Shown: positions 41,845 to 50,503, numbered from the stretch's first letter. The stretch is DNA of 64,000 bases from Methylobacterium sp. J-088 (GCF_022829295.1 NZ_JAKSYH010000049.1:1-64000); one strand, 5' to 3'. The notes: a model not told the origin generated them from the letters alone. Program-made: numbers and translations.

Positions 41845-43386
41845 TCAGACGCGCGAGTTCGGCCGGTAGAACGGTTCGTGCCGCGACGGGTCGATGTAGT
41901 CGGCATAGAAGCGTTTCGCGTGCGGCAGCAGGGCCTTGGAGAGCTGGCGCCGCTCGACCTCGTCGTCCGACAGCGCCCGCGACAGGTCGTCATGCAGCGC
42001 CTTGAGGGCGGCGTCCTTGTCGACCCGGGTGAAGCGGCCGTCGGCGTACAGCACCTCGCCCTCGCACAGCACCGTGGTGACGCCGCCGGTCTTGGCCCGC
42101 TGGATCACCGCGTCGAGAAGCGGCGTCTCCGGATCGAGATACGGATAGGCGATCTGGTCCCAGTCGATCAGGACGAGGTCGGCGCCCTTGCCGACTTCGA
42201 TCGTGCCGAGGCTGTCGCCGTACGGGGTAGTGCGGGCGCCGCCGACGGTGGCCATGCGCAGCACCTGGGCCATGCTCGGCACGTCGCCCTCGTCCATGCC
42301 GGGCACCCGGTGGGCGCGCAGCACGAGGCGCATCTCCTGGAGCATGTCGCGGTCGTCGTTGATGCCCGCCTCGTCGAGGCCGATCGCCGTGTTGATCCCC
42401 TTCGCCTCGAACCGGTTGAGCGCCGCCACGCCGGAGCGCAGCCGGAAGTTCGACGAGCAGTTGTGACAGATGCAGGTGCCGGTCGCCGCGACCCGGTCGA
42501 TGTCGGATTCGTTGAGCCAGACGCCGTGGCCGAGCGTGAGGCGGGGCCCCAGCATGCCGAACCGGTCGAGGTACTCGACCGCGGTGCCGCCGCCGCGCTT
42601 CTCCGCGTAGGCCTTCTGGTAGGCGGTCTCCACGAGGTGCATGTGCATCGGCACGTCGTAGGATTCGGACAGACCGGCGAGCCCTTCGAGGGCCGCGTCG
42701 GAGCACCAGTGCAGGTTGGCCGGCGCGAGCTGGATCCTGGCCCGCGAGGCCCCGGCCTGGCCGGAATGCAGGCTGCGGAACAGCGAGAAATTGTCCTCCA
42801 GGGACATCTGGAAGCGCTCGAACCAGCGCTTCATCGGGTCCTGCAGCGCCGCCGGGAGGCTCGCCACGAAATCCATGTCGGCTTGGTATACGAGGCGGTT
42901 CTGGTCGCGGACCGCGAAGCAGTACGAGACCCGCATGCCGATGTCGCGATAGGCGCGCAGCACCTCGTTGGAGCGCGCCTCGACTTCCTCCAGGCTGCCG
43001 GGCATCCAGCCGTGGATGTGCTGGACCGTGGTGATCCCGGAGCCGACCATCTCGAAGGCCGAGTACAGGGTGTCGAGATAAAGGTTCAGGTTGCGCGCCA
43101 CCATGCGGGTGACGAACCACAGCTCCAGCGGCATGTCGGGCGAGCCGAGCTGCACCGGCGTCAGGCCGACATGGTGGTGGCCGTTGACGAAGCCCGGCAG
43201 CAGGATCTCGCGGCCGGAGCCGATCACGGGAGCGTCGGGGTAGCGGGCGTGCAGGTCCGCGTAGGTGCCGAGGGCCTCGATGAGCCCGTCCTTCTGCAGC
43301 ACCGCGCCGTCGGCGATCTCCTCCCAGCGATCGTGGTCGAGGGTACGGGTGATCATCCGCCGGCTGCGGATCAGCGATGTGGTCAT
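41845..43386 (-). CDS. TRZ/ATZ-type amidohydrolase
   Basis: A 513-residue metal-dependent amidohydrolase. The metal His pair is in PGFVNGHHHVG (His70 and His72). A third His is in MHMHLVET, a fourth in LTLGHGVWL, and the metal Asp in AIGLDEAG. That is the full subtype III set of AtzA/AtzB/TrzN and cytosine or guanine deaminases. The C-terminal beta sandwich includes GKGADLVLIDWD. It hydrolyses a C-N or C-Cl bond on a ring compound, with water and one metal ion. It sits between an ABC transporter and a racemase-fold gene, so the ring compound is probably the transported one. Confidence 0.9.
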   Translation of the reverse strand: MTTSLIRSRRMITRTLDHDRWEEIADGAVLQKDGLIEALGTYADLHARYPDAPVIGSGREILLPGFVNGHHHVGLTPVQLGSPDMPLELWFVTRMVARNLNLYLDTLYSAFEMVGSGITTVQHIHGWMPGSLEEVEARSNEVLRAYRDIGMRVSYCFAVRDQNRLVYQADMDFVASLPAALQDPMKRWFERFQMSLEDNFSLFRSLHSGQAGASRARIQLAPANLHWCSDAALEGLAGLSESYDVPMHMHLVETAYQKAYAEKRGGGTAVEYLDRFGMLGPRLTLGHGVWLNESDIDRVAATGTCICHNCSSNFRLRSGVAALNRFEAKGINTAIGLDEAGINDDRDMLQEMRLVLRAHRVPGMDEGDVPSMAQVLRMATVGGARTTPYGDSLGTIEVGKGADLVLIDWDQIAYPYLDPETPLLDAVIQRAKTGGVTTVLCEGEVLYADGRFTRVDKDAALKALHDDLSRALSDDEVERRQLSKALLPHAKRFYADYIDPSRHEPFYRPNSRV

Positions 43387-43411
43387 GGTCGTGTCCGTGT
43401 TGGGGGAGGAG

Positions 43412-44248
43412 TCAGACGAGCGCTTCCTGCTCGGCGAAGGCCCGGTCGACCTCGTCGCGCAGGAGTTCCGTCAGATGCCGCCGCATCGCCTCGGCCTCGG
43501 GGGAGAACGGGTCGCGCGGGCGGGCGAGGTCGTTGCGGACGATCGTCTTGATCCGCCCGGGGCGGGCGGTGAACACCACCACCCGGTCGGCGAGCGCCAC
43601 CGCCTCGTCGATGTGGTGGGTCACGAACAGCACAGAGGCGCCGCTGTCGCGCCAGACGTCGAGCAGGAAGTCCTGCATCTTCTGGCGGGTCTGGACGTCG
43701 AGCGCCGCGAAGGGCTCGTCCATCAGCAGGACCTTCGGGCGCATGGCCAGCGCCCGGGCCACCGCCACCCGCTGGCGCATGCCGCCGGACAATTCGTCCG
43801 GCCGCTTGTCGAAGGCCTCGGCCAGGCCGACGCGCTGGAGTGCGGCCCGGGCGATGCTCCGCCGCTCGGCCTCCGGCAAACCCTTCAGCGACAGGCCGAA
43901 GCCGACGTTCTGCCAGACGCTGAGCCAGGGCAGCAGCGAGGTCTCCTGGAAGATCAGGCTGCGCTCGGGCGAGGGGCCGGTGACCGGGGCGCCGAAGGCC
44001 AGGAGCTCGCCCCCGGAGGCGGCCTCGAGCCCGGCGATCAGGTAGAGCAGCGTGCTCTTCCCGCAGCCCGACGGGCCGAGGAACACCACGAACTCGCCGG
44101 GCTTCACGGTGAGGTCGATGTCGCGCAGCGCCTCGTGCGCGCGGGCGGTGCCGGCCGCCCAGACCTTGGCGACGCCTCGGCAGGAGACGGCGTCGTCGGA
44201 GGCGGGATCGGAGGCCAGGAAATCAGAGACCAAGGGAGGACCCCGCAT
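43412..44248 (-). CDS. ABC transporter ATPase, NitT/TauT family
   Basis: A 278-residue ATPase: Walker A FLGPSGCGKSTLLY, Q-loop LIFQETSLLPWLS, signature LSGGMRQRVAVARALA, Walker B VLLMDEPFAALD, and FVTHHIDEAVAL. The start overlaps the permease gene by 26 bases, and the stop is 25 bases before the amidohydrolase gene. It energises the second NitT/TauT-type importer of the stretch. Confidence 0.9.
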   Translation of the reverse strand: MRGPPLVSDFLASDPASDDAVSCRGVAKVWAAGTARAHEALRDIDLTVKPGEFVVFLGPSGCGKSTLLYLIAGLEAASGGELLAFGAPVTGPSPERSLIFQETSLLPWLSVWQNVGFGLSLKGLPEAERRSIARAALQRVGLAEAFDKRPDELSGGMRQRVAVARALAMRPKVLLMDEPFAALDVQTRQKMQDFLLDVWRDSGASVLFVTHHIDEAVALADRVVVFTARPGRIKTIVRNDLARPRDPFSPEAEAMRRHLTELLRDEVDRAFAEQEALV

Positions 44249-45152
44249 CGCGCGGCAGCCAGTAGAGCATCCGCCGCTGCACCACCCGGAACAGCAGGTC
44301 GAAGGCGAAGCCGAGCAGGCCGATCAGCGTGATGGTGAAGAAGACGAGCGACGGGTTGAAGGTGTTGCGCGCCAGCATGATCACCTGGCCGAGCCCGTAG
44401 CCGACGCCGGTCGCCTCGGCGACGAGCACCACCATCCAGGCGCCGAACAGGTTGAGGCGCAGCACGGCGAGCAGCCCCGGCAGGATCGCCGGTACGATCA
44501 CCCGCGCGTAGATCTGGCGTTTCGACGCCCCCATGGTGCGGGCGACGTTGATGTAGTTCCGGTTGACCCCGTCGATCTGGTGGATGGTCGAGAGGACCAT
44601 CGTGAAGAACAGGGCGATGAACACCATGAAGATCGCTGGAGCGTTGCCGATCCCGAACATGAAGATCGCCACTGGCAGCCATGCGATCGGCGAGACCGGC
44701 GCCAGGAGCGTGATGGTCGGCAGGGTCAGCCGCTCGAACAGCACGACGTAGCGGATCGCGACGCCGACCAGGATCGACAGGGTCGCGGCCAGGGCGAGGC
44801 CCGCCAGCACCCGGCCGGTTGAGGCGAGCACCGTGATCAGCACCGCCATGGCCGGGCTCGGGCCGGCATTCATGCCGGTGCCGATCTGCCAGCGCTGGGC
44901 GGTGTTGAAGAAGCGCGCCTGCTCGGCGAGGTTGCCGAGGAAGATGTGCGGCGGCGGCAGCAGCTTGGCATCGGCGATGCCGAAGGCCCAGAGCAATTCC
45001 CAGAGGCCGGCAAAGCAGCCGACCGAGACCAGCATCCAGCCGGTCCGCTGCAGGAGCGGGACGAAGCCATCGGGCAGCGCGAGGCGCTGACCGAACGGGA
45101 GGCGCGGCCGGACGTGCGGGACGGCGGCGGCGCGGGCGAGATCGACTGCCAT
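44223..45152 (-). CDS. ABC transporter permease, NitT/TauT family
   Basis: A 309-residue permease with an N-terminal cytoplasmic tail of about 35 residues and six helices. The EAA-type loop is NVARTMGASKRQIYARVIVP, followed by LPGLLAVLRLNLFGAWMVVL. It lies 4 bases after the binding-protein stop. The membrane channel of the unit C importer. Confidence 0.9.
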   Translation of the reverse strand: MAVDLARAAAVPHVRPRLPFGQRLALPDGFVPLLQRTGWMLVSVGCFAGLWELLWAFGIADAKLLPPPHIFLGNLAEQARFFNTAQRWQIGTGMNAGPSPAMAVLITVLASTGRVLAGLALAATLSILVGVAIRYVVLFERLTLPTITLLAPVSPIAWLPVAIFMFGIGNAPAIFMVFIALFFTMVLSTIHQIDGVNRNYINVARTMGASKRQIYARVIVPAILPGLLAVLRLNLFGAWMVVLVAEATGVGYGLGQVIMLARNTFNPSLVFFTITLIGLLGFAFDLLFRVVQRRMLYWLPRDAGSSLGL

Positions 45153-45156
45153 CCGC

Positions 45157-46221
45157 TCAGGCCGACTTCAGCTTGAGCTTGCCGTAGAGATCCGGGTTCT
45201 CGGCGATGACCTGCTCCAGCAGGGTCCAGTCGATCGCGTCGCGGCCGGGCTTCTTCTTGATGTAGCCCATCTCGGCGACGGAATCGGTCCGGTCGAGGAT
45301 GAACTGCGTCTGGTTGCGGGCGTCCACCACCGAGGGCTGCCGGCCCATGGCGAGCTGGGCGTTGCTCATCGAAGTCTTGTAGTAGGAGCCGACCAGCGTG
45401 TTCAGGGCGGTCTGCGGGTCGCTCTCGGCCAGGGCCTGGGCCTTCATCATGCCCTTGATCATGGCTTTGACGGCGCCCGGATTCTTGGCGATCAGTTCGT
45501 TGCGGACCGCCAGCACGCAGTCGGTGTAGCCCTTGCCGTAGATGTCGGTGCCGTCGGAGAGTTTGACCGCGCCCTTCACATCGGTGAGCAGCGCCGTGCC
45601 GTAGGGCTCGATCGTCGAGATGATGTCGAGGGCGCCGGCCCGGAACGCCTCCACGGCCTCCGGGGTCGAGCCCATGTAGCGGACCGTGATGTCCTTGAAG
45701 GCGACGCCGTTCTTCTTCAGCCAGTCGTAGGGCAGCACCTCCAGCGTATCGAGCTGGAAGGTGCCGAGCGTCTTGCCCTTGAGCTTCTCGGGGCTGTCGA
45801 GGCCCGGCTGGGCCACGAGCACGCAGCCCTCGATGCCGCCGCCCGCCACGATCTTGACCGGGGCGCCCGCGTCGTAGAGCGCCATGAAGCTCGTATAGGG
45901 CATCACGCCGGCATCGACCTGACCCATGCCGAGGAAGGTGACCTGATCCGAGAAGGTCGGGGTGTTGACGAAGTCGATGGTCAGCCCGTCATCCTTGGCG
46001 AGCTGCATCGCCTCGGCCAGGAAGAAGTTCAGGTTGCAGAAGCCGGTCCCGTGGGTGGCCCGGATGCCGGTGGCGGCCGCAGCCCGGCCGGTCATGCCGG
46101 GCCCCACCGCGACCGTGAGGGCGGCGGCGGTGCCGCCGAGGAAGCGTCTGCGGCTGGGCTTGAACCGCGAGAAGTCGGGCGAAAAGTCGGGAACGCGGTA
46201 CTCGCCGTGACGGTCGCACAT
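45157..46221 (-). CDS. ABC transporter substrate-binding protein, NitT/TauT family, Tat-exported
   Basis: A 354-residue protein from the ATG at 46221. The N-terminal region holds the twin-arginine signal SRRRFLGGTAAALTVAVG, ending at RAAAA (about residue 50). The mature part is NMT1-like: NLNFFLAEAMQLAKDDGLTI, FVNTPTFSDQVTFLGMGQVD, KGKTLGTFQLDTLEVLPYDW. It delivers substrate to the unit C importer. Lead gene of a five-gene unit (binding protein, permease, ATPase, amidohydrolase, racemase-fold) with gaps of at most 25 bases. No regulator is adjacent. Confidence 0.9.
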   Translation of the reverse strand: MCDRHGEYRVPDFSPDFSRFKPSRRRFLGGTAAALTVAVGPGMTGRAAAATGIRATHGTGFCNLNFFLAEAMQLAKDDGLTIDFVNTPTFSDQVTFLGMGQVDAGVMPYTSFMALYDAGAPVKIVAGGGIEGCVLVAQPGLDSPEKLKGKTLGTFQLDTLEVLPYDWLKKNGVAFKDITVRYMGSTPEAVEAFRAGALDIISTIEPYGTALLTDVKGAVKLSDGTDIYGKGYTDCVLAVRNELIAKNPGAVKAMIKGMMKAQALAESDPQTALNTLVGSYYKTSMSNAQLAMGRQPSVVDARNQTQFILDRTDSVAEMGYIKKKPGRDAIDWTLLEQVIAENPDLYGKLKLKSA

Positions 46222-46779
46222 ATCGGCTCTCCTCAGGAGGCGGATGTCGGGGGCATTCAGGCGATGCGTGCCGGCGCTCGGCCGTGCGCGCGGAGATGCT
46301 CGGCTCGGACAGAGGTGAGGGCGGTCGATGCGATCCGGATCACCCGGCACCTCGCGGTTTCGACGGCACGCCAACCTTTACTCGCCGCCCGGGAGCGACG
46401 CTGCGCTGGTGAGATACTCACAAGAAGCGTGCCAACCGCGCCGCCACCTTCGGTCAGCGGCCTTCGCGGGCCGGAGCCTCACGGTCTATTGAGGGGCCGT
46501 GCTTGCCCGCTACGGGGCGGGACAAGCCCCGTCCTGTCGGAGCTTGACGACTCACGGCGCGTGTTCGGTAACTCCGCCGCAGGATGCGCTGTCGGTCCCT
46601 CGTCCCGGGTTGGCCTGTACGACAGGTGGGATTTTGCGTTGTCGTGGTGGCTTTGGTCCGCGATGACGATGACGGGCGCAAATTGGCTGCCGGGCCGGAA
46701 CGAGCCGCATCGGCGGGCTGAGGCCTGCCTACGCGGCCTGCTGGCGCTGATGAGACTTGGGTGCGCGCGTCCGATGCGT
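46222..46779. other. promoter region of unit C and insertion-sequence debris
   Basis: The first 150 bases carry the upstream region of the unit C binding-protein gene. From about 46440 the sequence is irregular, without a recognisable gene, and passes into the IS701-type relic. It is probably debris of one or more insertion elements. Confidence 0.4.
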
Positions 46780-47000
46780 CGTGGCGCGCTGTCCGATCCG
46801 GTGCGCATCGCCGGTCAGCGCTGGACCATCGAAAGCAACGTCGGCCACGCCAAGGGCGAGGTTGGGCCCGACCGGTACGCGGCACATTCCGACATCGGCT
46901 GGCACCGACCCGCCGCCCTTGCGATGCTTGCCCAGGCCTACCGCGCCGCCGCCGCGTCCAACGGGACGGCGAGCGCCTCGTCCATGTGCAGGGATCCACG
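46780..47000 (+). pseudogene. IS701-type transposase C-terminal relic
   Basis: The plus-strand frame contains SDPVRIAGQRWTIESNVGHA, KGEVGPDRYAAHSDIGWHRP and AALAMLAQAYRAAAA. This matches the C-terminal end of IS701-family DDE transposases (pattern RWAIE, AKGEVGLDxYEVR, GWxRH, LALLAHAYL). The catalytic Glu of RWTIE is still there, but the N-terminal two thirds are missing. It closes the right side of the catabolic stretch. Confidence 0.7.
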
Positions 47001-47098
47001 CATACACAGTTTCCCGGTTCGGCCGCCACGGGCCCACGCCTCGGGCAAGGGCGAGCAGGACGCGGACCGTCTTCAGCCGCGCCGGCGGAACACCGCGC

Positions 47099-47377
47099 TC
47101 ACGGATCGGGCGACGGATCCTCTTCAACCAATGCGATCGAGGCCGCGATCAGGCCGTCGTGCGGTCCCACGTGGGCGACGAAGCGTGCACGGGACCAAAG
47201 TTCGACGCGGTCTCCGTCGCTCAGATGAAAGGCGCATTCCACCGCTTCCGCGTCAGTGGCGGCCTCGATTGGTATGGTCGAGCTGACGCTGCCATCCGGC
47301 GCGAACCGGTAGGCCCGGTAAGGTGTGAGCGCGCAGGACGAACGGCGACCGGCTGGAAAGCTAACGACATCTGCCAT
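47099..47377 (-). CDS. small conserved hypothetical protein
   Basis: A 92-residue soluble protein. The pattern YRAYRFAPDGSVSSTIPIEA, then ATDAEAVECAFHL and VELWSRARFVAHV, resembles a family of 60-90 residue Methylobacterium proteins (YRL-x-DG-x-I ... DAEA ... VE-I/L-W-x-x-x-R-x-V) that I know only as hypothetical. Function unknown. The exact start is not fixed by a strong ribosome site. Confidence 0.6.
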   Translation of the reverse strand: MADVVSFPAGRRSSCALTPYRAYRFAPDGSVSSTIPIEAATDAEAVECAFHLSDGDRVELWSRARFVAHVGPHDGLIAASIALVEEDPSPDP

Positions 47378-47653
47378 TCGCGTGCCCGTTCGCTACCGTC
47401 GAGACCACGAGTTCGAAGCGGCTCGAGATCGAGGCACGAGATCCGCAACCTCGACATCCTGCGCCTCTGCGCGCCGCAAAGATAGCTGCGATGATGCGGC
47501 AACCGGGACGAACGTCGGCAACCCTGTCAAGGCGCTTGCGGTCATCCGCTATGGGTGAACCGATCTGAGCATTGCATGGAACGGTCAGCCGCCGTAGGTG
47601 GTTCGAACGGAACGGCACGCCGCGTTGGCGTGCTGGCGACTAGGGTTACCGCT

Positions 47654-47863
47654 ATGGCTACCGGTACTGTTAAGTGGTTCAACGAGACCAAGGGCTACGG
47701 CTTCATCCAGCCGGACGACGGGGGCAAGGACGTGTTCGTCCACATCTCTGCTGTGGAGCGCGCCGGGATGCGCAATCTGATCGAGGGTCAGAAGATCGAC
47801 TACGACGTCGAGGCTGACCGGCGTAGCGGCAAGGAGAGCGCCGCCAATCTGAAGAGCGCCTGA
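47654..47863 (+). CDS. cspA: cold-shock protein, CspA family
   Basis: A 69-residue single cold-shock domain. The RNA-binding motifs are KGYGFIQPDDGGKD (RNP1) and VFVHISAVERAG (RNP2). It opens MATGTVKWFNETKGYG like most alphaproteobacterial Csp proteins. It binds single-stranded RNA and DNA and melts RNA structure. The stretch upstream (47610-47635) contains a GC-rich hairpin (GGCACGCC and GGCGTGC), as leaders of cold-shock genes often do. A strong hairpin follows the gene. Confidence 0.95.
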   Translation: MATGTVKWFNETKGYGFIQPDDGGKDVFVHISAVERAGMRNLIEGQKIDYDVEADRRSGKESAANLKSA

Positions 47864-47875
47864 GCCTTCGACTGC

Positions 47876-47901
47876 CGGGATGGGGCGTGCGCCTCATCCC
47901 G
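47876..47901. terminator. hairpin after the cold-shock gene
   Basis: CGGGATG (47876-47882) pairs with CATCCCG (47895-47901), extended inward by a GGC/GCC stem to a 4-base loop. It starts 13 bases after the csp stop. No T-run follows, so it may act as an mRNA stabiliser or weak terminator. Confidence 0.5.
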
Positions 47902-47977
47902 CTTGGTCCGATCGGATCTCCCATCCGCGTTGCGAGCCGCGTTGCGTATCGGCTCGCGCCGCAGATGGTGACGAAGC

Positions 47978-48025
47978 GCCTCGACACCGCTCGCCGCTGA
48001 TGTCACCGGCGAGCGGTGTCGAGGC
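47978..48025. terminator. perfect 19-bp inverted repeat between csp and the Cys-cluster gene
   Basis: The arm 47978-47996 is the exact reverse complement of 48007-48025 (each 19 bp, ends GCCTCGACACC and GGTGTCGAGGC), with a 10-base spacer. The right arm encodes the last residues LDTARR of the minus-strand Cys-cluster protein. It would form a very stable stem in either transcript and could stop transcription from both sides. Confidence 0.6.
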
Positions 48026-48539
48026 CAGGGTTGACCAGGGTAGCATTGCCGTCCGAAATCTTCCAGACCGGTAGCGATCCCTCACGAACGAACATCGCGA
48101 ACGCCTCGGCTACGTCCCATCGGTCGAAGGCTTGAACCCCGTCCACGGCGCGGCCCACGATACAGGCTGCCTCGGAAGCATCCACGACGGGGGGGCGGCT
48201 CTCCAACGAGAATATCACGCCTGATCGATCTGGCCTCAGCGCGGCTGGCAGCGCTTCGATCCGGCGCCAGAGGCAATACCACCGGGCGCAGACCTCCGGG
48301 CGCTCAGGGTAGATACCGCATCCTGTCCCGGTGTTGTGACGGCACAGGATTCCCGCGGGCTTGCCGAGAACCTGGATCTCCAAGACATGACAACACTGCG
48401 TGCAGGAGCCGCATGATCGATCCGGAGGCGTGGCCGATCTCGGTGGTGCGGTACGTCTGCCGGTGTGGTCGTGTGTTTCGCGCGTGATCGGCGTGCTCTT
48501 ACTGTCTCGTTGTCGTGTTTCGCGGTGAACGGCGTCCAT
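48003..48539 (-). CDS. YkgJ-type cysteine-cluster protein
   Basis: About 178 residues from the ATG at 48539; the true start is uncertain because the first 45 residues are low-complexity. The cluster CGSCTQCCHVLEIQV, then ILCRHNTGTGCGIYPERP and EVCARWYCLW, gives at least eight ordered Cys, the pattern of the YkgJ (CxxCxxCC) family, thought to bind a zinc or iron ion. Function is unknown. The gene converges with csp, and its 3' end is part of a 19-bp inverted repeat. Confidence 0.75.
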   Translation of the reverse strand: MDAVHRETRQRDSKSTPITRETHDHTGRRTAPPRSATPPDRSCGSCTQCCHVLEIQVLGKPAGILCRHNTGTGCGIYPERPEVCARWYCLWRRIEALPAALRPDRSGVIFSLESRPPVVDASEAACIVGRAVDGVQAFDRWDVAEAFAMFVREGSLPVWKISDGNATLVNPGLDTARR

Positions 48540-48673
48540 AGCGCGGTGGTGCCCAGCGCGCCGGCTGAGGAGCATCGCGTGACCCTCGCTCTACGAAGGC
48601 GCGTGTCTCGGAGCAGATCAGAGCGGACTTGATCGGCGCCCGCAATCAGGCGGACGCCGCCGGAGACAGGACC

Positions 48674-48829
48674 TCAAGCTTTCTGCTGCGGCCTGTTGGT
48701 CTTGAAATTTCTGGCCTTCGGCTCGGGCTTGAGAACCTCGGGCTTGTTGGCCAGAAGTAGCTTCACGCGCTCGTTGAAGTCCTCGGGCGTAACGGCCTGC
48801 GCTTTGCCGGTCGTGAATTCGCGTGCCAT
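48674..48829 (-). CDS. 51-residue conserved-looking small protein
   Basis: A short frame with a clear GCGGAG ribosome site and ATG at 48829. The protein starts MAREFTTGKAQAVTPEDFNE, continues RVKLLLANKPEVLKPEPKAR, and ends NRPQQKA. It is charged and soluble, with no Cys. Codon use is that of a real gene. I recognise it only as the kind of small hypothetical protein found in Methylobacterium; function unknown. Confidence 0.65.
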   Translation of the reverse strand: MAREFTTGKAQAVTPEDFNERVKLLLANKPEVLKPEPKARNFKTNRPQQKA

Positions 48830-49249
48830 GCTGGTCTCCGCTTCGTCGCCCAGGGCACGGGATTGCGCGGAGGGATTGTAAGGCTATGCGCCTTCTGGAG
48901 CCAGAACACCACCGCTGCTCGTGAATCTGACGGAGAACTCCTGAACACGACAGCGCATATCGTGTAGAGCGTGGCTCTAGATCGAGACCTTGGAGCCGGT
49001 CCCGGTCGGCGGTTAGTCGTGGTATTTCCGTCCGTAATGGATGCCGAGTCTCGAGAGCAGAACGGGCGGCATTCAGCGAAAGCGGACGACGGCTGGCGCC
49101 TCTCCGACGAAGTGGGGAGGCGGATGGAACCGCTTTACGCCCTGGCTGCCGCACCCCCTTAGATGCCACAACCCGCCCATTCCAGACTGTATGGCGATGG
49201 ACGCGATCGTCTTCTTGTTTCGCGCTGCCTGACAGTGGAACGCGCGCCA
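48830..49249. other. no gene recognised
   Basis: About 420 bases between the small protein and the IS5 relic. Frames are short and irregular. Nothing can be supported. Confidence 0.4.
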
Positions 49250-49870
49250 TGCGATCGTGATCTGCACCTCGTCGCCGTCTCATCGCCGGCCGCAGGCGTG
49301 GACGAAAGCGGGGGTATTCGCGGCGTTCTGGCGTAAGAGGTTGCTGGCTGACGAGGTGTTGATCGGCATTGGCCGGACCCGTCTATCTCTCGTTGGAGCG
49401 CTGGGCGAACGCCGCTGCGTTTGGGAGACTGGGCTCAACCGACCAATCTGGGTTAGCGCTCGTCCAAAGGCGCGAGGCGCCGGTGGGGCTGGCGGTCGCC
49501 AACATCGACAACAACGATCACCTGCCGCTGCACGAGACGCTCGAAGCGGTCTCAAGTGTCCCGACCGGATCCGGGCGCCCTCGCGCCGCAGTATCTGCGC
49601 CTCGACGGAGGCTACGCCTGAGCTGGCTCGCGCGGGATGGCGGCACAGTACGGTTTCGTACCGCGCCTGCGGCGGCGCTGCGAGGAAGTCAAGGCGAAGC
49701 GAGACCTGGGTAAGCGAGCCCGGTGCTGGGTCGTTAAGTGCTGCCATGCATGCATCGACCGCTTCCGCGCGGTCCTAAAATCTGCTGGCCTCAGAAGCCG
49801 GACAGCACCCGGGATTTGCTCCACTTCGCAGTCGCCATCATTGCATGGTGTTACGCCCGCGCGATAATTT
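49250..49870 (+). pseudogene. IS5-family transposase relic
   Basis: Pieces of an IS5 (IS427-like) transposase appear in order on the plus strand but in changing frames. First is AWTKAGVFAAFWRKRLLADE (usual W-x-KAGVF-x-x-LW). Then come VGLAVANIDNNDHLPL (usual P-L-A-x-x-x-T-G-A-N-x-H-D-S) and EEVKAKRDLGKRARCWVVKC (usual EE-x-KAKR...RWVVER). Last are CIDRFRAVL and LLHFAVAIIAWCYAR. Several frameshifts and lost residues (VER to VKC) show long decay. No terminal repeats could be fixed. Confidence 0.75.
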
Positions 49871-50483
49871 TTCAGACCCAAATACCGTGTGTTCACATAA
49901 TAAAAATTATTGTACTTGGAGAATAGTATTGAACTTATTGGCTTTTATATACGATTAATACAATAAGATTTATGCGACATCCGCGCGGGCGCCCGCGGAT
50001 TGCACAGTGGCAATCGGGGAGGGCGCATGCGCTTGTTGTAGCGCCCTCCCCTCCCCCTAACATTACATTTGCGTTTTGTTGAGGTTCTGTCTCGCTGCCG
50101 CACCATGATTCGCGCATCATGGACGTCTGTTTGGTTCCGGCCATATTCATTTCGCTAAAGCCGACCAGCTCGCGCTCGACCGCGTCCATTGTGCTTGCTC
50201 ACCGATGATGGAAAGACCCGTCGCATCGGGACCTGAGACTCGGCTAATTAAGTATTGAGGAACAATGTCTGCTTTAATGCTTTCTTGCAATTGCCAGATT
50301 AACGTCCAATTAATGGTAATCGTGATTATAGCGGAGAAGTACATCGTCAATTTATTGCTAGAATACTTGGCGCTCGTTCGCTGCGGATGGGTTCATGATG
50401 CTCATGCGTTCGGAACGGCGTGGCGGTTGTAGCCGTCGGGCGTTCGCGCACGGCGTTGGCCTGAACTGCTCCCTCTTCGCCGA
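49871..50483. other. AT-rich gene-free stretch with GC-rich palindromes
   Basis: About 600 bases. The parts 49870-49980 and 50230-50370 are AT-rich. Between them lie a 14-bp perfect palindrome (CGCGGGCGCCCGCG, 49984-49997) and a long hairpin at 50016-50051. No convincing protein frame is present. Confidence 0.5.
50016..50051. terminator. 11-bp GC hairpin
   Basis: GGGGAGGGCGC (50016-50026) and GCGCCCTCCCC (50041-50051) are exact reverse complements with a 14-base loop. A perfect 14-bp palindrome lies 19 bases to the left. It could be a terminator without T-run, or part of a structured RNA. No gene ends nearby. Confidence 0.4.
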
Positions 50484-50503
50484 TGCCGGTCTTCGGACCG
50501 GCA
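50484..50503. other. 8-bp hairpin with TTCG tetraloop
   Basis: TGCCGGTC-TTCG-GACCGGCA is a perfect stem with the extra-stable UUCG tetraloop in RNA. It lies about 80 bases upstream of a strong intrinsic terminator with no protein frame between, so it may belong to a small RNA. Confidence 0.55.

Noticed and set aside
41743-43551. A 602-codon plus-strand frame
   Set aside because: Antisense to the amidohydrolase, which has all its metal ligands.
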